Assembly: GCA_031316315.1 (NCBI GenBank)
Contig: JADBEO010000020.1
Location: forward strand, 1-64,000
Source: Chelatococcus sambhunathii
GTDB taxonomy: Bacteria; Pseudomonadota; Alphaproteobacteria; Rhizobiales; Methylopilaceae
Direction of reading: 5' to 3'
Length of the DNA: 64,000 nt
Shown here one piece after another: positions 1-11,098 of this stretch. The number at the start of each line of letters is the position of its first letter. Positions within the stretch are counted from its first letter, which is position 1. The notes under the pieces were generated by a model, which worked only from the letters and a program-made list of their open reading frames with translations, searched no databases and was not told the DNA's origin. The position numbers and the translations under genes are program-made.

Positions 1-111
1 GGGTAGGGTGGGGTGCGACGCAGGATATGGCTTTACGCCCCGAGTCCCCTCCCGACCCCGCCTCTCGGCGGGGCCACCCTCCCCGCTGCCGCGGGGCAGG
101 GATCAGGGCGC
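1..111. other. Gene-free left edge with GC-rich hairpins
   Basis: No gene is visible here. Two short GC-rich palindromes lie just past the galU stop codon on the minus strand: GACCCCGCC/GGCGGGGCC and CCCCGC/GCGGGG. They could act together as a terminator for galU, but no T-run follows, so this is inference. Confidence 0.4.
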
Positions 112-990
112 TCACCCCTTCAGCAGCGCCTCGATCTCCGCGCGGAACTCGGACGACAGATCGGACGTCGCGAGGCCGTAGGCGACATTGGCCGTGAGGA
201 AGCCGATCTTCGAGCCTGTGTCGAACACCTTGCCGGTGAAGGCGTAGCCCGAGAACGGCTGCGTCTCCGCGAGCTTCAGCATGGAGTCGGTGAGCTGGAT
301 CTCGCCGCCCGCGCCGGGCTCCTGGCTGGAAAGCAGGTCGAAGATCTCCGGCTGCAGGATGTAGCGGCCCGAGATCGCGAGGTTCGACTGCGCCGTGCCC
401 TTGGCCGGCTTCTCGACCATCGACGTCATCCGGAACCCTTTGCCGACGGCCTCGCCGCGGCCGACGATGCCGTATTGATGCGTCTGGTCGTCCGGCACCT
501 CGTAGGTCGCGACCACGTTGCCGCCGCCCGCCTCTTCGTAGACGTCGATCATCTCGGCTAGGCAGCCGCGCTTCGCCTGGTGCAGCATGTCCGGCAGGAT
601 GAGCGCGAAGGGTTCGTCGCCGACGATGTCGCGCGCGCACCAGACGGCGTGGCCGAGCCCCAGCGGTTCCTGTTGCCGGGTGAAGCTGGTCGTACCCGCC
701 TTCGGCAGCTGCGCCTTCAGGATTTCCATCGCCGCGGTCTTGTTGCGCCGGGCAAGGGTGTCGTCGAGCTCGTATTGCTTGTCGAAGTGATCCTCGATCA
801 CCGCCTTGTTACGGCCGGTCACGAACACGAAATGCTCGATGCCTGCTTCGCGCGCCTCGTCCACCACATGCTGGATCACAGGCTTGTCGACGACCGTCAG
901 CATCTCCTTCGGGATCGCCTTGGTGGCGGGCAGGAAGCGCGTGCCGAGGCCGGCGACTGGGAACACGGCCTTGCGGATCGGGCGGGACAT
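112..990 (-). CDS. galU: UTP--glucose-1-phosphate uridylyltransferase
   Basis: Makes UDP-glucose from UTP and glucose-1-phosphate, the precursor for surface polysaccharides and UDP-sugars; cytoplasmic. The 292-aa length is normal for bacterial GalU. The N-terminus carries the nucleotidyltransferase signature ([16 protein letters not shown], residues 10-25) followed by KEML, and downstream are DKPVIQHVV and the FxFVTGRNK region typical of the family. The gene stands alone and is divergent from the lytic transglycosylase gene; a TTAA-N7-CTAA sequence near 1113 in the shared upstream region resembles a weak CtrA site but is not a full match. The start ATG agrees with the family N-terminus. Assignment is firm. 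Confidence 0.96.
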   Translation of the reverse strand: MSRPIRKAVFPVAGLGTRFLPATKAIPKEMLTVVDKPVIQHVVDEAREAGIEHFVFVTGRNKAVIEDHFDKQYELDDTLARRNKTAAMEILKAQLPKAGTTSFTRQQEPLGLGHAVWCARDIVGDEPFALILPDMLHQAKRGCLAEMIDVYEEAGGGNVVATYEVPDDQTHQYGIVGRGEAVGKGFRMTSMVEKPAKGTAQSNLAISGRYILQPEIFDLLSSQEPGAGGEIQLTDSMLKLAETQPFSGYAFTGKVFDTGSKIGFLTANVAYGLATSDLSSEFRAEIEALLKG

Positions 991-1201
991 GAGAGCTCCG
1001 GGCGGGATCGACGGGCTGCGGCCTCAGATTGGCCGCGGTGGCGCGCGACATTTGGGACGCGAAGGCGATGCGTACAGGCCTCGGCGCGCACGCTCAAGCG
1101 CGTGGTTGTGGTTAACGCGATGCTAACCCGTCGCGATAAGCCTTGTGCGAATTCCAGGCTCGAACTGTCGAGCGCCCATTCGCCCGCGAGGAGACGATTC
1201 C

Positions 1202-2308
1202 ATGCCGCCCGCGACATTCTCCCGGCTTCGCCGCTTCGGCGCGGCGCTTGGCCTTGCTTTGGCGACGGCGCTGGCCGGCGCGAGCGGCGCCGCCGCCGAG
1301 CCGCGTCTCGACGCTTTCGTTCGCGGCTTCAAGCCGACGGCCCTGAAGGCCGGGGTGAGTTCCGCGACCTACGACCGCGCCTTCCGCGATGTCACCTATG
1401 ACGCCGAGGCGATCGAGAAGTTCGGCAAGCAGCTCGAGTTCAAGCTCTCGATCGCGAACTACATCGACACCCAGGTCTCCGACACCCGCATCAACAAGGG
1501 CAAGGAGATGCTGCAGCAGTACGGGCCGGTGCTGGCCCGGATCGAGAAGCAGTACGGCGTCGACCGCTATTCGGTGCTCGCCGTCTGGGGAATGGAGACG
1601 AACTACGGCGCCACCATGGGCGGGCACAACGTCATCAGCGCGATCGCGACGCTCGCCTGTTGCGCCCACCGCCGCAACGACTTCTACCGCCGCGAGCTGA
1701 TCGCGGCCCTCAAGATCCTCGACGCCGGCCATGTCACGCCGGAGAACATGATTGGCTCCTGGGCCGGCGCCATGGGCCAGACCCAGTTCATGCCGACCAA
1801 CTTCAACCCCTATGCGGCCGACGGCGACGGGGACGGCAAGCGCGACATCTGGAACTCGGTGCCGGACGCGCTCGCCTCGACGGCGAACTTCCTGCGCAAG
1901 CACGGCTGGCAGCCGGGGCAGGGCTGGGGCCGGGAGGCGCCCGGCGGCAGCTTCAAGCCCGCCGGGCCGAACGGCCCGACCTTCGTGACGACGGCGAACT
2001 ACCGCGTCATCAAGCGATACAACAACGCGGACTCCTATGCTCTCGCGGTCGCGCACCTGTCGGACCGCATCAAGGGCGGCGGGAGGTTCGTGACGCCCTG
2101 GCCGAACCATTCGCCGCCGCTGGACGAGCCCGGTCGCATCGAGCTCCAGACCCATCTCGCCCGGCTCGGCTACGACGTCGGCCAGCCGGACGGCAAGATC
2201 GGACCAGCGACCCGCCAAGCCATCGCCGCCTGGCAGACGAGGCAGGGGCTTGCGCCCGACGGCTACGCCAGCGTCGCCCTGCTCCGGCAGATCAAGTCCG
2301 CCCGCTGA
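1202..2308 (+). CDS. MltB-type lytic murein transglycosylase with peptidoglycan-binding domain
   Basis: Predicted periplasmic enzyme that cleaves the MurNAc-GlcNAc bond of peptidoglycan with 1,6-anhydro product formation. 368 aa. Residues 1-32 look like a signal peptide (Arg-rich start, Ala/Leu core, AAA-E cut region). An SLT_2 (MltB) domain follows, with the catalytic Glu at about residue 132 in WGMETNYG, then the G-Q-T-Q-F-M-P segment. The last 60 residues (LQTHLARLGYDVGQPDGKIG onward) form a PG_binding_1 domain. An in-frame upstream ATG at 1145 exists, but the ATG at 1202 is preceded by GAGGAG at good spacing and opens the signal peptide, so it was chosen. Confidence 0.93.
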   Translation: MPPATFSRLRRFGAALGLALATALAGASGAAAEPRLDAFVRGFKPTALKAGVSSATYDRAFRDVTYDAEAIEKFGKQLEFKLSIANYIDTQVSDTRINKGKEMLQQYGPVLARIEKQYGVDRYSVLAVWGMETNYGATMGGHNVISAIATLACCAHRRNDFYRRELIAALKILDAGHVTPENMIGSWAGAMGQTQFMPTNFNPYAADGDGDGKRDIWNSVPDALASTANFLRKHGWQPGQGWGREAPGGSFKPAGPNGPTFVTTANYRVIKRYNNADSYALAVAHLSDRIKGGGRFVTPWPNHSPPLDEPGRIELQTHLARLGYDVGQPDGKIGPATRQAIAAWQTRQGLAPDGYASVALLRQIKSAR

Positions 2309-2360
2309 GCCGGTCGCCGCGCCGGTGGCCGGCGCCGGACTTCCGTGCTAGCGTCAGACG

Positions 2361-3851
2361 ATGAAACGCCTCGTCCTCTGCGCCCTTCTGGCGCTGGCCG
2401 CCGCGGCTGTCTTCACGCCCGTCGGCCCCGGCGCGCAGGCGCAGGGTTGGTTCGACTGGGGCCGGTCCGAGCGGCGCGGCTACGACGACGACGCCTACGA
2501 CCGCCGCAGCCGTGACCGGGCTCGCCAGCAGGCGCGGCGAGCGCGCGTCGAGGACGACGACCGGCGCGAGCCGAACTTTTTGCAGCGGCTGTTCGGCGGC
2601 GGCCGCGTCCAGAACGACGATCAGGGCTGGCGCGACCGCGAGGACGCCGGCGCCGTCGAAATCCGCCGCAAACCCCGCCGCGTGCGGCGCGCCCCGCCGC
2701 CCGCCGCGCCCGCCCCGGCGCTGGCTGCGACCCCGCCGGGGACGAACGCGGCGTCTGCGCCGGGAGAATCGACCGCCCCGCCGCCCGCTCCGGTCGCGCC
2801 CACCACCTTCGTCGCCGTGATCGGCGACTCGATCGCGGACAACCTCGCCGGCGGGTTGGAAGAGGGCTTCACGGACGCGCCGGAACTGCAGGTCCGGCGC
2901 ATCACCAAGCCGAATTCGGGCCTTGTGCGCAGCGACTATTTCGATTTCGGGCCCGCCATCCAGAAAGCGCTGGAGGCCGGTCCCGTCACCTACGCCGTGT
3001 TCGACGTCGGCGTGAACGACCGCCAGCCGTTCATGGACTCGCGCAAGGACGCGCCGCTTTCGGACGAGTGGAAGCGCCGCTACGCCGAGCGGATCGACGC
3101 GGCGCTCGCGCCGTTCAAGGAGCGCAAGATCCCGATCTTCTGGGTGGGCCTCGCGGCGAGCGAGGGCCGCAAGGCGACCGCCGACCACATCGCCATCAAC
3201 GCGCTCGCCAAGGAGCGCGTCGAGGCTGCGGGTGGAACCTATGTCGACGTCTGGGAGGGCTTCGTCGACGAGGACGGCGCCTATGCCGACGTCGGGCTCC
3301 AGCTCGACGGCCAGACCGGGCGCCTGCGCCTGCCGGACGGGGTGCACTTCACCAGGGCCGGGGCCCGCAAGCTCGCCCACTACGTCGAGCAGGAGATCCG
3401 CAAGATCTTCCAGCCGAAGCCCGCGACGCCGGAGGCGGTGGTCGCGGCGGTCAATCCCGATCCCGGCGCGGCCGCTCCGCAGCCTGGACCCGCCGCCGAG
3501 AAGCCGAAGCCGATCTCAAGCCCCGTGATGGTGCTGACCGCCCCGCGGCGCGGCGCCGACGGCGCGCTCGCGACCGCGCCCATGACGATCCCGGCGCGCG
3601 ACGCCTCGGAACAGGCGACGCGGGTGCTCGTGAAGGGCGAGGCGCCCGACGCAGACCCCGGCCGGATGGACGATCACCGCTGGCCCGGGGCCGAGCAGCC
3701 AAAGCCGGCCGCGCTGATGCTCGACAAGGCGGCGCCTGCCGAACCCGTTCCGGCCAGCCCTTCCGGCGCGGCTCCTGCGCCTTCGACGACCGATCCGAGG
3801 CCGACGGCGCAGAACGCGCCGCCGCTGCAGTCGGCGCCTACGCCGCGCTGA
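2361..3851 (+). CDS. SGNH/GDSL hydrolase family protein (DUF459-like), secreted
   Basis: 496 aa with an N-terminal signal peptide (about residues 1-28, ending AQA). A low-complexity, Arg/Asp-rich then Pro/Ala-rich stretch (about 30-150) precedes the hydrolase domain. SGNH blocks are visible: VIGDSIADN (Ser nucleophile block I), DVGVND (block III, Asn) and [14 protein letters not shown] (block V, Asp and His). The C-terminal 130 residues are again Pro/Ala-rich. DUF459 proteins belong to the SGNH fold and are thought to act on envelope polysaccharide or peptidoglycan substituents; the substrate here is unknown. It lies 52 bp after the transglycosylase on the same strand, which fits a cell-envelope role (inference). 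Confidence 0.85.
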   Translation: MKRLVLCALLALAAAAVFTPVGPGAQAQGWFDWGRSERRGYDDDAYDRRSRDRARQQARRARVEDDDRREPNFLQRLFGGGRVQNDDQGWRDREDAGAVEIRRKPRRVRRAPPPAAPAPALAATPPGTNAASAPGESTAPPPAPVAPTTFVAVIGDSIADNLAGGLEEGFTDAPELQVRRITKPNSGLVRSDYFDFGPAIQKALEAGPVTYAVFDVGVNDRQPFMDSRKDAPLSDEWKRRYAERIDAALAPFKERKIPIFWVGLAASEGRKATADHIAINALAKERVEAAGGTYVDVWEGFVDEDGAYADVGLQLDGQTGRLRLPDGVHFTRAGARKLAHYVEQEIRKIFQPKPATPEAVVAAVNPDPGAAAPQPGPAAEKPKPISSPVMVLTAPRRGADGALATAPMTIPARDASEQATRVLVKGEAPDADPGRMDDHRWPGAEQPKPAALMLDKAAPAEPVPASPSGAAPAPSTTDPRPTAQNAPPLQSAPTPR

Positions 3852-3866
3852 TCGTCCGATCGCGGC

Positions 3867-5291
3867 TCAGCGCGGGAGGGTCGTCGACCCCATCAGGAAG
3901 CTGTCGATGGCGTGCGCGGCCTGCCGGCCTTCGCGGATCGCCCAGACCACGAGCGACTGGCCGCGGCGCATGTCGCCGGCCGCGAACACCTTCGGGTTCG
4001 ACGTCACGTAGCTCATCTCGTCGGCGAGCACGTTGCCCTTCTTGTCCAGCGCGACGCCGGACTGCTCCAGCAGGCCCTTGAACACCGGCCCACGGAAACC
4101 GAGCGCGATGAAGACGAGATCTGCCTTCAGGACGAACTCCGTGCCGGCGATCGGCTGGCGCTTGGCGTCGGCGCGGGCGCATTTGAGCCCCGTCACCTTG
4201 CCGTTCCGGCCCTCCATGCCGAGCGTGACGGCGGAGAACTCACGCTCCGCGCCCTCCGCCTGGCTCGACGAGGTGCGGAACTTCATCGGCCAGTAGGGCC
4301 AGGTCATCAGCTTGTCTTCGACCTTCGGCGGCACCGGGCGGATGTCGATCTGCGTGACCGTGATCGCGCCCTGGCGGAAGGAGGTGCCGACGCAGTCGGA
4401 GGCCGTGTCGCCGCCGCCGATGACAACGACATGCTTGCCGCCCGCGTCAACATGCGCCTCGGGCACGTTCCGTTCGCCGCCGACGCGCCGGTTCTGCTGG
4501 ACGAGGAACGGCATGGCGTAATGCACGCCCTGAAGCTCCATCCCCGGCAGCTGAGGGTCACGCGGATCCTCGGCGCCGCCGGCGAACAGCACCGCGTCGT
4601 GCCCGGCGACCAGTTCGTCGACCGTCTTGGTCACGCCGACGTTCACACCGTAATGGAACGTGACGCCCTCGCCCTCCATCTGCTTCACGCGCAGATCGAT
4701 GTGCTTCTTCTCCATCTTGAAGTCCGGAATGCCATAGCGGAGCAGGCCGCCGGCCTTGGGCTCGCGCTCATAGACATGGACGTCGTGGCCTGCGCGCGCG
4801 AGCTGCTGCGCGGCGGCAAGGCCGGCGGGGCCCGAGCCGACGATCGCGACGCTCCTGCCGGTTTTCTGGTCCGGCGGCTCGGGCTTGACCCAGCCGTTCG
4901 CGATCGCCTTGTCGGCGATGGCCTGCTCGACCGTCTTGATGGCGACAGGGATGTTCTCGAGGTTCAGCGTGCAGGCCTCTTCGCACGGGGCGGGGCAGAT
5001 GCGGCCGGTGAACTCCGGGAAGTTGTTGGTCGAATGCAGGTTGCGGGACGCCTCCTCCCAGTCGTCGGCGTAGACGAGGTCGTTCCAGTCCGGGATCTGG
5101 TTGTTGACCGGGCAGCCCTGCGGGCCATGGCAGAAGGGAATGCCGCAGTCCATGCAGCGCGCGGCCTGTTTCGAGACCTCGGCGTCGCTCAGCGGGAGCG
5201 TGAACTCCCGGAAATGCCGGATGCGGTCGGACGCCGGCTGATACCGCGCCTCCTGCCGCTCGATCTCGAGAAAACCAGTGACCTTGCCCAT
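3867..5291 (-). CDS. gltD: Glutamate synthase (NADPH) small subunit
   Basis: Small (beta) subunit of GOGAT. It takes electrons from NADPH through FAD and passes them through Fe-S clusters to GltB, which makes glutamate from glutamine and 2-oxoglutarate. 474 aa, standard length. The N-terminus has the cysteine set [18 protein letters not shown] and a second group [16 protein letters not shown]. The FAD site is [21 protein letters not shown] and the NADPH site [13 protein letters not shown]. It lies 158 bp downstream of gltB on the same strand, the usual order for this pair in alphaproteobacteria. Confidence 0.97.
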   Translation of the reverse strand: MGKVTGFLEIERQEARYQPASDRIRHFREFTLPLSDAEVSKQAARCMDCGIPFCHGPQGCPVNNQIPDWNDLVYADDWEEASRNLHSTNNFPEFTGRICPAPCEEACTLNLENIPVAIKTVEQAIADKAIANGWVKPEPPDQKTGRSVAIVGSGPAGLAAAQQLARAGHDVHVYEREPKAGGLLRYGIPDFKMEKKHIDLRVKQMEGEGVTFHYGVNVGVTKTVDELVAGHDAVLFAGGAEDPRDPQLPGMELQGVHYAMPFLVQQNRRVGGERNVPEAHVDAGGKHVVVIGGGDTASDCVGTSFRQGAITVTQIDIRPVPPKVEDKLMTWPYWPMKFRTSSSQAEGAEREFSAVTLGMEGRNGKVTGLKCARADAKRQPIAGTEFVLKADLVFIALGFRGPVFKGLLEQSGVALDKKGNVLADEMSYVTSNPKVFAAGDMRRGQSLVVWAIREGRQAAHAIDSFLMGSTTLPR

Positions 5292-5449
5292 TTTCGGTCT
5301 CCCCCGGGTGGAGGCCCTTCGTACATGGCGCGGCGCGTCGCTCCTCCCCGAAAGGAGCGGCGGCGGCCGCTAGATTGGACCCGTTCTGAAGTCGCGTCCC
5401 GGCGCGCCGTCATAGGCTCTCCGGAACATCAGCGCCAGTGCGCCTTCCT

Positions 5450-8400
5450 TCACTCCGCAGCCTGGGGCATGCGGCGCTTCTCCATCTCCTGGAGCGCCTT
5501 GCGATACTCGACCGGCATCACCTTGACGAACTTGTTCCGGTAGTTGGCCCAGTTGTCGAGGATCTGCTTGGCGCGGCCCGACTCGGTGTGCGCGAGATGC
5601 GCCGAGATCAGCTGCTTCAGCCGCTCCTCGTCATGCCGCGTCATATCCGGATCGACCTCGATCCGGCCCTTGAACTCGAGATCGCCGCCATGGTGGTGGA
5701 GCTCCTGCATGAGCTCCTCCTCTTCCGGCACCGGCTCGAGATCGACCATCGAGAGGTTGCAGCGCGCGGCGAAGTCGCCGGCTTCGTCGAGCACATAGGC
5801 GACGCCGCCCGACATGCCGGCGGCGAAGTTGCGGCCGGTCTTGCCGAGCACGACGACCACGCCGCCGGTCATGTATTCGCAGCCGTGGTCGCCGGCGCCC
5901 TCGACGACCGCGATCGCGCCGGAGTTCCGAACCGCGAAGCGCTCGCCCGCGACGCCGCGGAAGTAGCACTCGCCCTCGATCGCGCCGTAGAGCACGGTGT
6001 TGCCGACGATGATCGACTCCTCCGGCACGATCCCGGCGTTCGCCGCGGGGCGGATGATGATGCGGCCGCCGGAAAGACCCTTGCCGACATAGTCGTTGGC
6101 CTCGCCCGTCAGATCCAGGGTGATGCCCGCCGCGAGGAAGGCGCCGAAGCTCTGGCCGGCCGTGCCGGTCAGCTTCACGATGATCGTGTCGTCTGGCAGT
6201 CCGGCTGACCCGTGCCGCTTGGCGACCGCGCCGGACAGCATCGCGCCCGCCGAGCGGTTGCGGCTGATGATCGGGCGCTCGATCACCACCGGCTCGCCGC
6301 GTTCGATTGCGGGCTCCGCGGCCGCGATCAGGTCGCGGTCGAGCACCTGCTCGAGGTGATGGTCCTGCAGCTCCGCATGGCGGATCGCGACGTCGGCGCC
6401 CACAATCGGCTTCGCGAACAGCTTGGCGAAGTCGAGCCCGCGCGCCTTCCAGTGGCCGATGGCGTCGCGCTTATCGAGCAGGTCGGAGCGGCCGATGACG
6501 TCCTCGAGCCTCGTGAAGCCCATCTCGGCCAGCAGGCCGCGGACCTCCTCGGCGACGAAGAAGAGGTAGTCGACGACGTTCTCGGGCGTGCCCTTGAAGC
6601 GCTTGCGCAGCACCGGATCCTGCGTGGCGATGCCGACGGGGCAGGTGTTGAGGTGGCACTTGCGCATCATCAGGCAGCCGGCCGCGATCAACGGGGCCGT
6701 CGAGAAGCCGAACTCGTCGGCGCCGAGCAGGGCGCCCACCACGACATCGCGACCGGTCCTGAGGCCGCCATCGACCTGCAGCCGCACGCGGCCGCGCAGG
6801 CGGTTCACGACGAGCGTCTGCTGGGTCTCGGCGAGGCCGGTCTCCCAGGGGCCGCCGGCGTGCTTCAGAGAGGTGAGCGGGCTCGCGCCGGTGCCGCCCT
6901 CGAAGCCCGAGATGGTGATGTGGTCGGCGCGCGCCTTGGCGACGCCGGCCGCGACGGTGCCGACGCCGACCTCGGAGACGAGCTTCACCGAGACGTCGGC
7001 CTCGGGGTTGACGTTCTTCAAGTCGTAGATGAGCTGCGCCAGATCCTCGATCGAGTAGATGTCGTGGTGCGGCGGCGGCGAGATCAGGCCGACCCCCGGC
7101 GTCGAGCGGCGCACCTTGGCGATCGCGGCGTCGACCTTGTGGCCGGGCAGCTGGCCGCCCTCGCCGGGCTTGGCGCCCTGCGCGACCTTGATCTGGATGG
7201 TGTCGGCGTTGACGAGATACTCGGTCGTCACGCCGAAGCGGCCGGACGCCACCTGCTTGATCGCGGAGCGCTTCGAGTCGCCGTTCGCGAGCGGCTGGAA
7301 GCGCTCCGGCTCTTCGCCGCCCTCGCCGGTGTTCGACTTGCCGCCGATCCGGTTCATTGCGATGGCCAGCGTCTCGTGCGCCTCGCGGCTGATCGAGCCG
7401 AAGGACATGGCGCCGGTGACGAAGCGCTTCACGATCTCGGCCGCAGGCTCGACGTCGTCGATCGAGACGGTCTCGCGGCCACGCTCGCTCGCCGGGCGGA
7501 TGCGGAACAGGCCGCGCAGCGTCAGCAGCCGCTCGGACTGCTCGTTCAGCTCGCGCGCGAACTCCTCGTACTTGGCGTAGGAGCGCGTGCGGACCGCGTG
7601 CTGCAGGTCGGCGACCGAGTTCGGCGTCCAGGCGTGGTCCTCGCCGCGGATGCGGTAGGCGTACTCGCCGCCGACGTCGAGCGCCGAGCGCAGGACGGGA
7701 ACGTCCGAGAAGGCGAGGGTGTGCCGGCGCACGGTCTCCTCGGCGATCTCGGCCAGGCCGACGCCGCCCACGGGGGTGGCGGTGCCGGAGAAGTACTTGT
7801 CGACGAATTCCTTCGACAATCCGACCGCGTCGAAGATCTGCGCGCCGCAATAGGACTGGTAGGTCGAGATGCCCATCTTGGACATGACCTTGAGCAGGCC
7901 CTTGCCGATCGACTTGATGTAGCGATAGCGCACCTCCTGCGCGTCCACCCGGTCAGGAAAGTCGAGCGCCTGGTGCATTGCCTCGAGCGTCTCGAAGGCG
8001 AGGTACGGATTGATCGCCTCGGCGCCATATCCGGCCAGAACCGCGAAATGGTGCACCTCGCGCGGTTCGCCCGACTCGACGACAAGGCCCACCGAGGTCC
8101 TGAGGCCCTTGCGGATCAGATGATGGTGGACCGCCGCCGTCGCGAGCGCGGCGGGTATCGCGATGCGCCCCGGGCCGACGAGTCGGTCGGAGAGCACCAC
8201 GATGTTGAAGCCGCCGTGGACCGAAGATTGCGCGCGCTCGCACAGCCGCTCGATCGCGTCCTCCATGCCGGCCGCGCCCTTCTCGGCCGGGTAGGTGGTG
8301 TCGAGCGTGCGGGTCTGAAAATGGCTCTCCGCCAGATCATCGATCGCGCGGATTTTCTCCAGGTCCTCGTTGGTGAGGATCGGCTGGCGCACCTCGAGAC

Positions 8401-10159
8401 GCTTCTTCTTGGAGGCGCCGTCGAGGTCGAACAGGTTCGGCCGCGGTCCGATGAACGAGACGAGGCTCATGACGAGCTCCTCGCGGATCGGATCGATCGG
8501 CGGGTTCGTGACCTGCGCGAAGTTCTGCTTGAAGTAGGTGTAGAGCAGCTTCGACTGGCGCGAGAGCGCCGACAGCGGCGTGTCGGTGCCCATCGAGCCG
8601 GTCGCTTCCTGGCCCGTGGTCGCCATCGGCGACATCAGCAGCTTCACGTCTTCCTGGGTGTAGCCGAAGGCCTGCTGGCGATCGAGCAAGCTCGCCTGCT
8701 TGCGCGGCGCGGCTGGAGCCGCCTCCGGCAGGTCCTCGAGCACCAGCTGGGTGCGCTTCAGCCAATCCCTATAGGGGCGCGAGGTCGTCAGGCTCGCCTT
8801 GATCTCCTCGTCGGAGACGATGCGGCCCTGCTCCAGGTCGATCAGCAGCATGCGGCCGGGCTGCAGCCGCCACTTGCGGACGATCTTCTCCTCCGGCACG
8901 GGCAGCACGCCCATCTCGGACGCCATGACGACGAGGTCGTCGTCGGTCTGGAACCATCGCGCAGGACGCAGGCCGTTGCGGTCGAGCGTGGCGCCGATCT
9001 GCTTGCCGTCGGTGAAGGCGATCGCGGCGGGGCCGTCCCACGGCTCCATGACCGAGGCGTGGTACTCGTAGAAGGCGCGCCGGTCCTCGTCCATCAGCGG
9101 GTTGCCGGCCCAGGCTTCCGGCACCAGCACCATCATTGCGTGGACGAGGCTGTAGCCGCCGCGCACGAGGAATTCGAGCGCGTTGTCGAGACAGGCGGTG
9201 TCGGACTGGCCTTCGTAGGAGATCGGCCAGAGCTTCGAGATGTCGTTGCCGTAGAGCTCGCTGTCGACCGAGGCCTGGCGCGCCGCCATCCAGTTGACGT
9301 TGCCGCGCAGCGTGTTGATCTCGCCGTTGTGCGCGACCATCCGGTACGGGTGGCTGAGCGACCAGGTCGGGAAGGTGTTGGTCGAGAAGCGCTGGTGCAC
9401 GAGCGCGAGCGCGCTCTCGAACCGCTCGTCGCGCAGGTCCGGATAGTAGGCCGCGAGCTGGTCCGCGAGGAACATGCCCTTGTAGACGATCGTCCGGCAG
9501 CTCAGCGAGACCGGGTAGTAGGACGAGCCCTGCGGGTTGGTGCCATAGACCTCGTTGGAGACGATCTTGCGCAGGATGAACAGCCGGCGCTCGAACTCGT
9601 CCTCGTCTTCGATCGAGGGCGCACGGCCGATGAAGACCTGAAACTGGGTCGGCTCGGTCGGCTTCACGCTCTCTCCGAGCGAGGAGTTGTCGGTCGGCAC
9701 CTCGCGCCAGCCGAGGAGGCTATGGCCCTCGCTCGCGACCGCGCGCTCCAGCACGCCGCGGATATGCTCGAGCGCCTCGGGGTCGCGCGGGCCGAAGCCG
9801 TGGCCGACGGCGTACATGCCGGGCTCGGGCAGCGAGAAGCCGAGCCGCTCCGCCTCGGCTGCGAAAAACTTATGCGGGATCTGGACGAGCATGCCCGCGC
9901 CGTCGCCAGCGCGCGGATCGGCGCCCACGGCCCCGCGATGCTCGAGGTTCTCGAGGATCTTGATGCCGTGCTCGATGATCGTGTGGCTCTTGCGGCCCTT
10001 CATGTCGGCCACAAAGCCGACGCCGCACGAGTCCTTTTCCCGGCGGGGGTCGTAGAGACCCTGCGCGGACGGCAGGTTGGGATCGGTCACGGTGATCGTG
10101 CGCGTCGCGGCGCTGCGGCCGTCGAGATCTCTCGCCGCGCTCGGAAACGTCTTCGTCAT
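5450..10159 (-). CDS. gltB: Glutamate synthase (NADPH) large subunit
   Basis: Large (alpha) subunit of GOGAT: glutaminase and glutamate-synthase domains joined by an ammonia channel. From the ATG at 10159 the product is 1569 aa. That start is preceded by GGAG at good spacing and is preferred to an upstream in-frame ATG at 10204. The expected N-terminal nucleophile Cys is residue 45 (DSCGVGF), implying a 44-residue propeptide removed on maturation. Later landmarks are the FMN-domain segment [16 protein letters not shown], the 3Fe-4S cysteines near [15 protein letters not shown] and the C-terminal GXGXG beta-helix domain. A long open frame on the opposite strand is a codon-bias shadow. Confidence 0.97.
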   Translation of the reverse strand: MTKTFPSAARDLDGRSAATRTITVTDPNLPSAQGLYDPRREKDSCGVGFVADMKGRKSHTIIEHGIKILENLEHRGAVGADPRAGDGAGMLVQIPHKFFAAEAERLGFSLPEPGMYAVGHGFGPRDPEALEHIRGVLERAVASEGHSLLGWREVPTDNSSLGESVKPTEPTQFQVFIGRAPSIEDEDEFERRLFILRKIVSNEVYGTNPQGSSYYPVSLSCRTIVYKGMFLADQLAAYYPDLRDERFESALALVHQRFSTNTFPTWSLSHPYRMVAHNGEINTLRGNVNWMAARQASVDSELYGNDISKLWPISYEGQSDTACLDNALEFLVRGGYSLVHAMMVLVPEAWAGNPLMDEDRRAFYEYHASVMEPWDGPAAIAFTDGKQIGATLDRNGLRPARWFQTDDDLVVMASEMGVLPVPEEKIVRKWRLQPGRMLLIDLEQGRIVSDEEIKASLTTSRPYRDWLKRTQLVLEDLPEAAPAAPRKQASLLDRQQAFGYTQEDVKLLMSPMATTGQEATGSMGTDTPLSALSRQSKLLYTYFKQNFAQVTNPPIDPIREELVMSLVSFIGPRPNLFDLDGASKKKRLEVRQPILTNEDLEKIRAIDDLAESHFQTRTLDTTYPAEKGAAGMEDAIERLCERAQSSVHGGFNIVVLSDRLVGPGRIAIPAALATAAVHHHLIRKGLRTSVGLVVESGEPREVHHFAVLAGYGAEAINPYLAFETLEAMHQALDFPDRVDAQEVRYRYIKSIGKGLLKVMSKMGISTYQSYCGAQIFDAVGLSKEFVDKYFSGTATPVGGVGLAEIAEETVRRHTLAFSDVPVLRSALDVGGEYAYRIRGEDHAWTPNSVADLQHAVRTRSYAKYEEFARELNEQSERLLTLRGLFRIRPASERGRETVSIDDVEPAAEIVKRFVTGAMSFGSISREAHETLAIAMNRIGGKSNTGEGGEEPERFQPLANGDSKRSAIKQVASGRFGVTTEYLVNADTIQIKVAQGAKPGEGGQLPGHKVDAAIAKVRRSTPGVGLISPPPHHDIYSIEDLAQLIYDLKNVNPEADVSVKLVSEVGVGTVAAGVAKARADHITISGFEGGTGASPLTSLKHAGGPWETGLAETQQTLVVNRLRGRVRLQVDGGLRTGRDVVVGALLGADEFGFSTAPLIAAGCLMMRKCHLNTCPVGIATQDPVLRKRFKGTPENVVDYLFFVAEEVRGLLAEMGFTRLEDVIGRSDLLDKRDAIGHWKARGLDFAKLFAKPIVGADVAIRHAELQDHHLEQVLDRDLIAAAEPAIERGEPVVIERPIISRNRSAGAMLSGAVAKRHGSAGLPDDTIIVKLTGTAGQSFGAFLAAGITLDLTGEANDYVGKGLSGGRIIIRPAANAGIVPEESIIVGNTVLYGAIEGECYFRGVAGERFAVRNSGAIAVVEGAGDHGCEYMTGGVVVVLGKTGRNFAAGMSGGVAYVLDEAGDFAARCNLSMVDLEPVPEEEELMQELHHHGGDLEFKGRIEVDPDMTRHDEERLKQLISAHLAHTESGRAKQILDNWANYRNKFVKVMPVEYRKALQEMEKRRMPQAAE

Positions 10160-10424
10160 GGTCGTCTCCACGATCGGGCCCGCAAGGACCGAAATCTCAT
10201 GCACGAAAGGCGCCGCGTCTCCGGCATGGCCGCGGCCCGGCGCGAGGCTGGCTGCGGCTTGGTCAAACCGCCGCCGTCCCCGATGCCCGGCCGATTGTCG
10301 TGACGCGCGACGCCTCGTCGCAAATGGACAGTGTTGCTGTCCTATTCGGCACCTTTAATCAGAAAAGGGTCGATCGGTAAAGCGCAGAGGTCAAGCCGCC
10401 GACGATGGTCGAAGACGCGCCGAA
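10160..10424. other. Divergent intergenic region between gltB and vapB
   Basis: No gene is seen. The left part holds the gltB leader and ribosome binding site; the right part is less GC-rich and leads into the vapBC operator. No hairpin, riboswitch-like fold or repeat stands out. Confidence 0.5.
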
Positions 10425-10452
10425 TGTGTATTATGTCTGGCGATGATACACA
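10425..10452. promoter_or_regulatory. Palindromic vapBC operator overlapping the -10 box
   Basis: A perfect 7-bp inverted repeat (TGTGTAT at 10425-10431, ATACACA at 10446-10452) with a 14-bp spacer ends 12 bp before the vapB start. A -10-like TATTAT (10429-10434) lies inside the left arm. Type II antitoxins of this class autorepress by binding such inverted repeats, so this is the likely autoregulatory site. Confidence 0.65.
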
Positions 10453-10464
10453 CGGAGCCCGGCG

Positions 10465-10695
10465 ATGCGCACGAACATCGACATCGACGATGAGCTTCTT
10501 CGCGAAGTGATGGCGGTCACTGGGCAGACGACCAAGAAAGGCGCCGTAGAAGAGGCCCTGCGCCGTCTTGTCGTTACGGCCCGCCGTCGGCGGGCGATCA
10601 ATGATCTTTGGGGCATGGGGTGGAACGGCGATCTCGAGGAAATGCGCCGTAGCTGGACGTTCGAAGATGCCGGAATCGGCTCCGAAAAGACGTGA
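10465..10695 (+). CDS. vapB: VapB-family antitoxin
   Basis: 76-aa putative antitoxin of a type II toxin-antitoxin pair. The N-terminus MRTNIDIDDELL is the ribbon-helix-helix strand seen in VapB/DUF2191 antitoxins. The central helix (KGAVEEALRRLV) completes the DNA-binding motif, and the acidic, Trp-containing C-terminal tail (WNGDLEEMRRSWTFED) would bind the toxin groove. It is preceded by GGAG and by a palindromic operator, and its stop overlaps the toxin's GTG start (GTGA), implying translational coupling. The pair is slightly less GC-rich than the flanking genes, as expected for a mobile TA module. Confidence 0.85.
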   Translation: MRTNIDIDDELLREVMAVTGQTTKKGAVEEALRRLVVTARRRRAINDLWGMGWNGDLEEMRRSWTFEDAGIGSEKT

Positions 10696-11081
10696 TCGTC
10701 GTCGACAGCTCTGTCCTGATCGAGGCGCTGCGTGGCAGGGCGACGCCTGCGTCCGCCCGGTTCAGACACGACATCGACCCTTACGAGGTTCTGATCGGCG
10801 ATCTCGTTCTGCTTGAGGTGCTTCAAGGCGCCTATGACGAGCGCCACGCTAAAGCGATCGAAAGAGAACTGACGCGCTTTGAACTCGCTGCGATGCTCGA
10901 TCCCGATATCGCCATTCGCGCGGCTCGCAACTTTCGCGAACTCCGGCGCAAGGGCGTGACCGTTCGTAAAACCGTCGATCTGGTCATCGGCACGTTCTGC
11001 ATCGAACGCGGCCACGCCTTGCTGCATCAAGATCGGGATTTCGAGCCGATGGCTAGGCATCTCGGTTTGCAATTCGCCTGA
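10692..11081 (+). CDS. vapC: VapC-family PIN-domain toxin (ribonuclease)
   Basis: 129-aa PIN-domain protein, a predicted Mg2+-dependent RNase that cleaves tRNA or rRNA when released from VapB. Acidic active-site residues are visible: Asp in VVDSSVLIE, Glu in LVLLEVLQG, Asp in TVDLVIGTF and the late Asp in LLHQDRDF. The GTG start overlaps the antitoxin stop by 4 nt. Nothing suggests inactivation. The specific RNA target cannot be read from sequence. Confidence 0.88.
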   Translation: MIVVDSSVLIEALRGRATPASARFRHDIDPYEVLIGDLVLLEVLQGAYDERHAKAIERELTRFELAAMLDPDIAIRAARNFRELRRKGVTVRKTVDLVIGTFCIERGHALLHQDRDFEPMARHLGLQFA

Positions 11082-11098
11082 CAACGTTCGATGGAGCC

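Noticed and set aside
1113-1127. A CtrA box between galU and the transglycosylase gene
   Set aside because: The right half is CTAA instead of TTAA, and no -10 element is placed to use it.
6212-10303. A 1363-codon open frame on the plus strand
   Set aside because: It is antisense to gltB, rich in Arg/Ala/Asp without domain matches, and arises from the high-GC codon bias of gltB.
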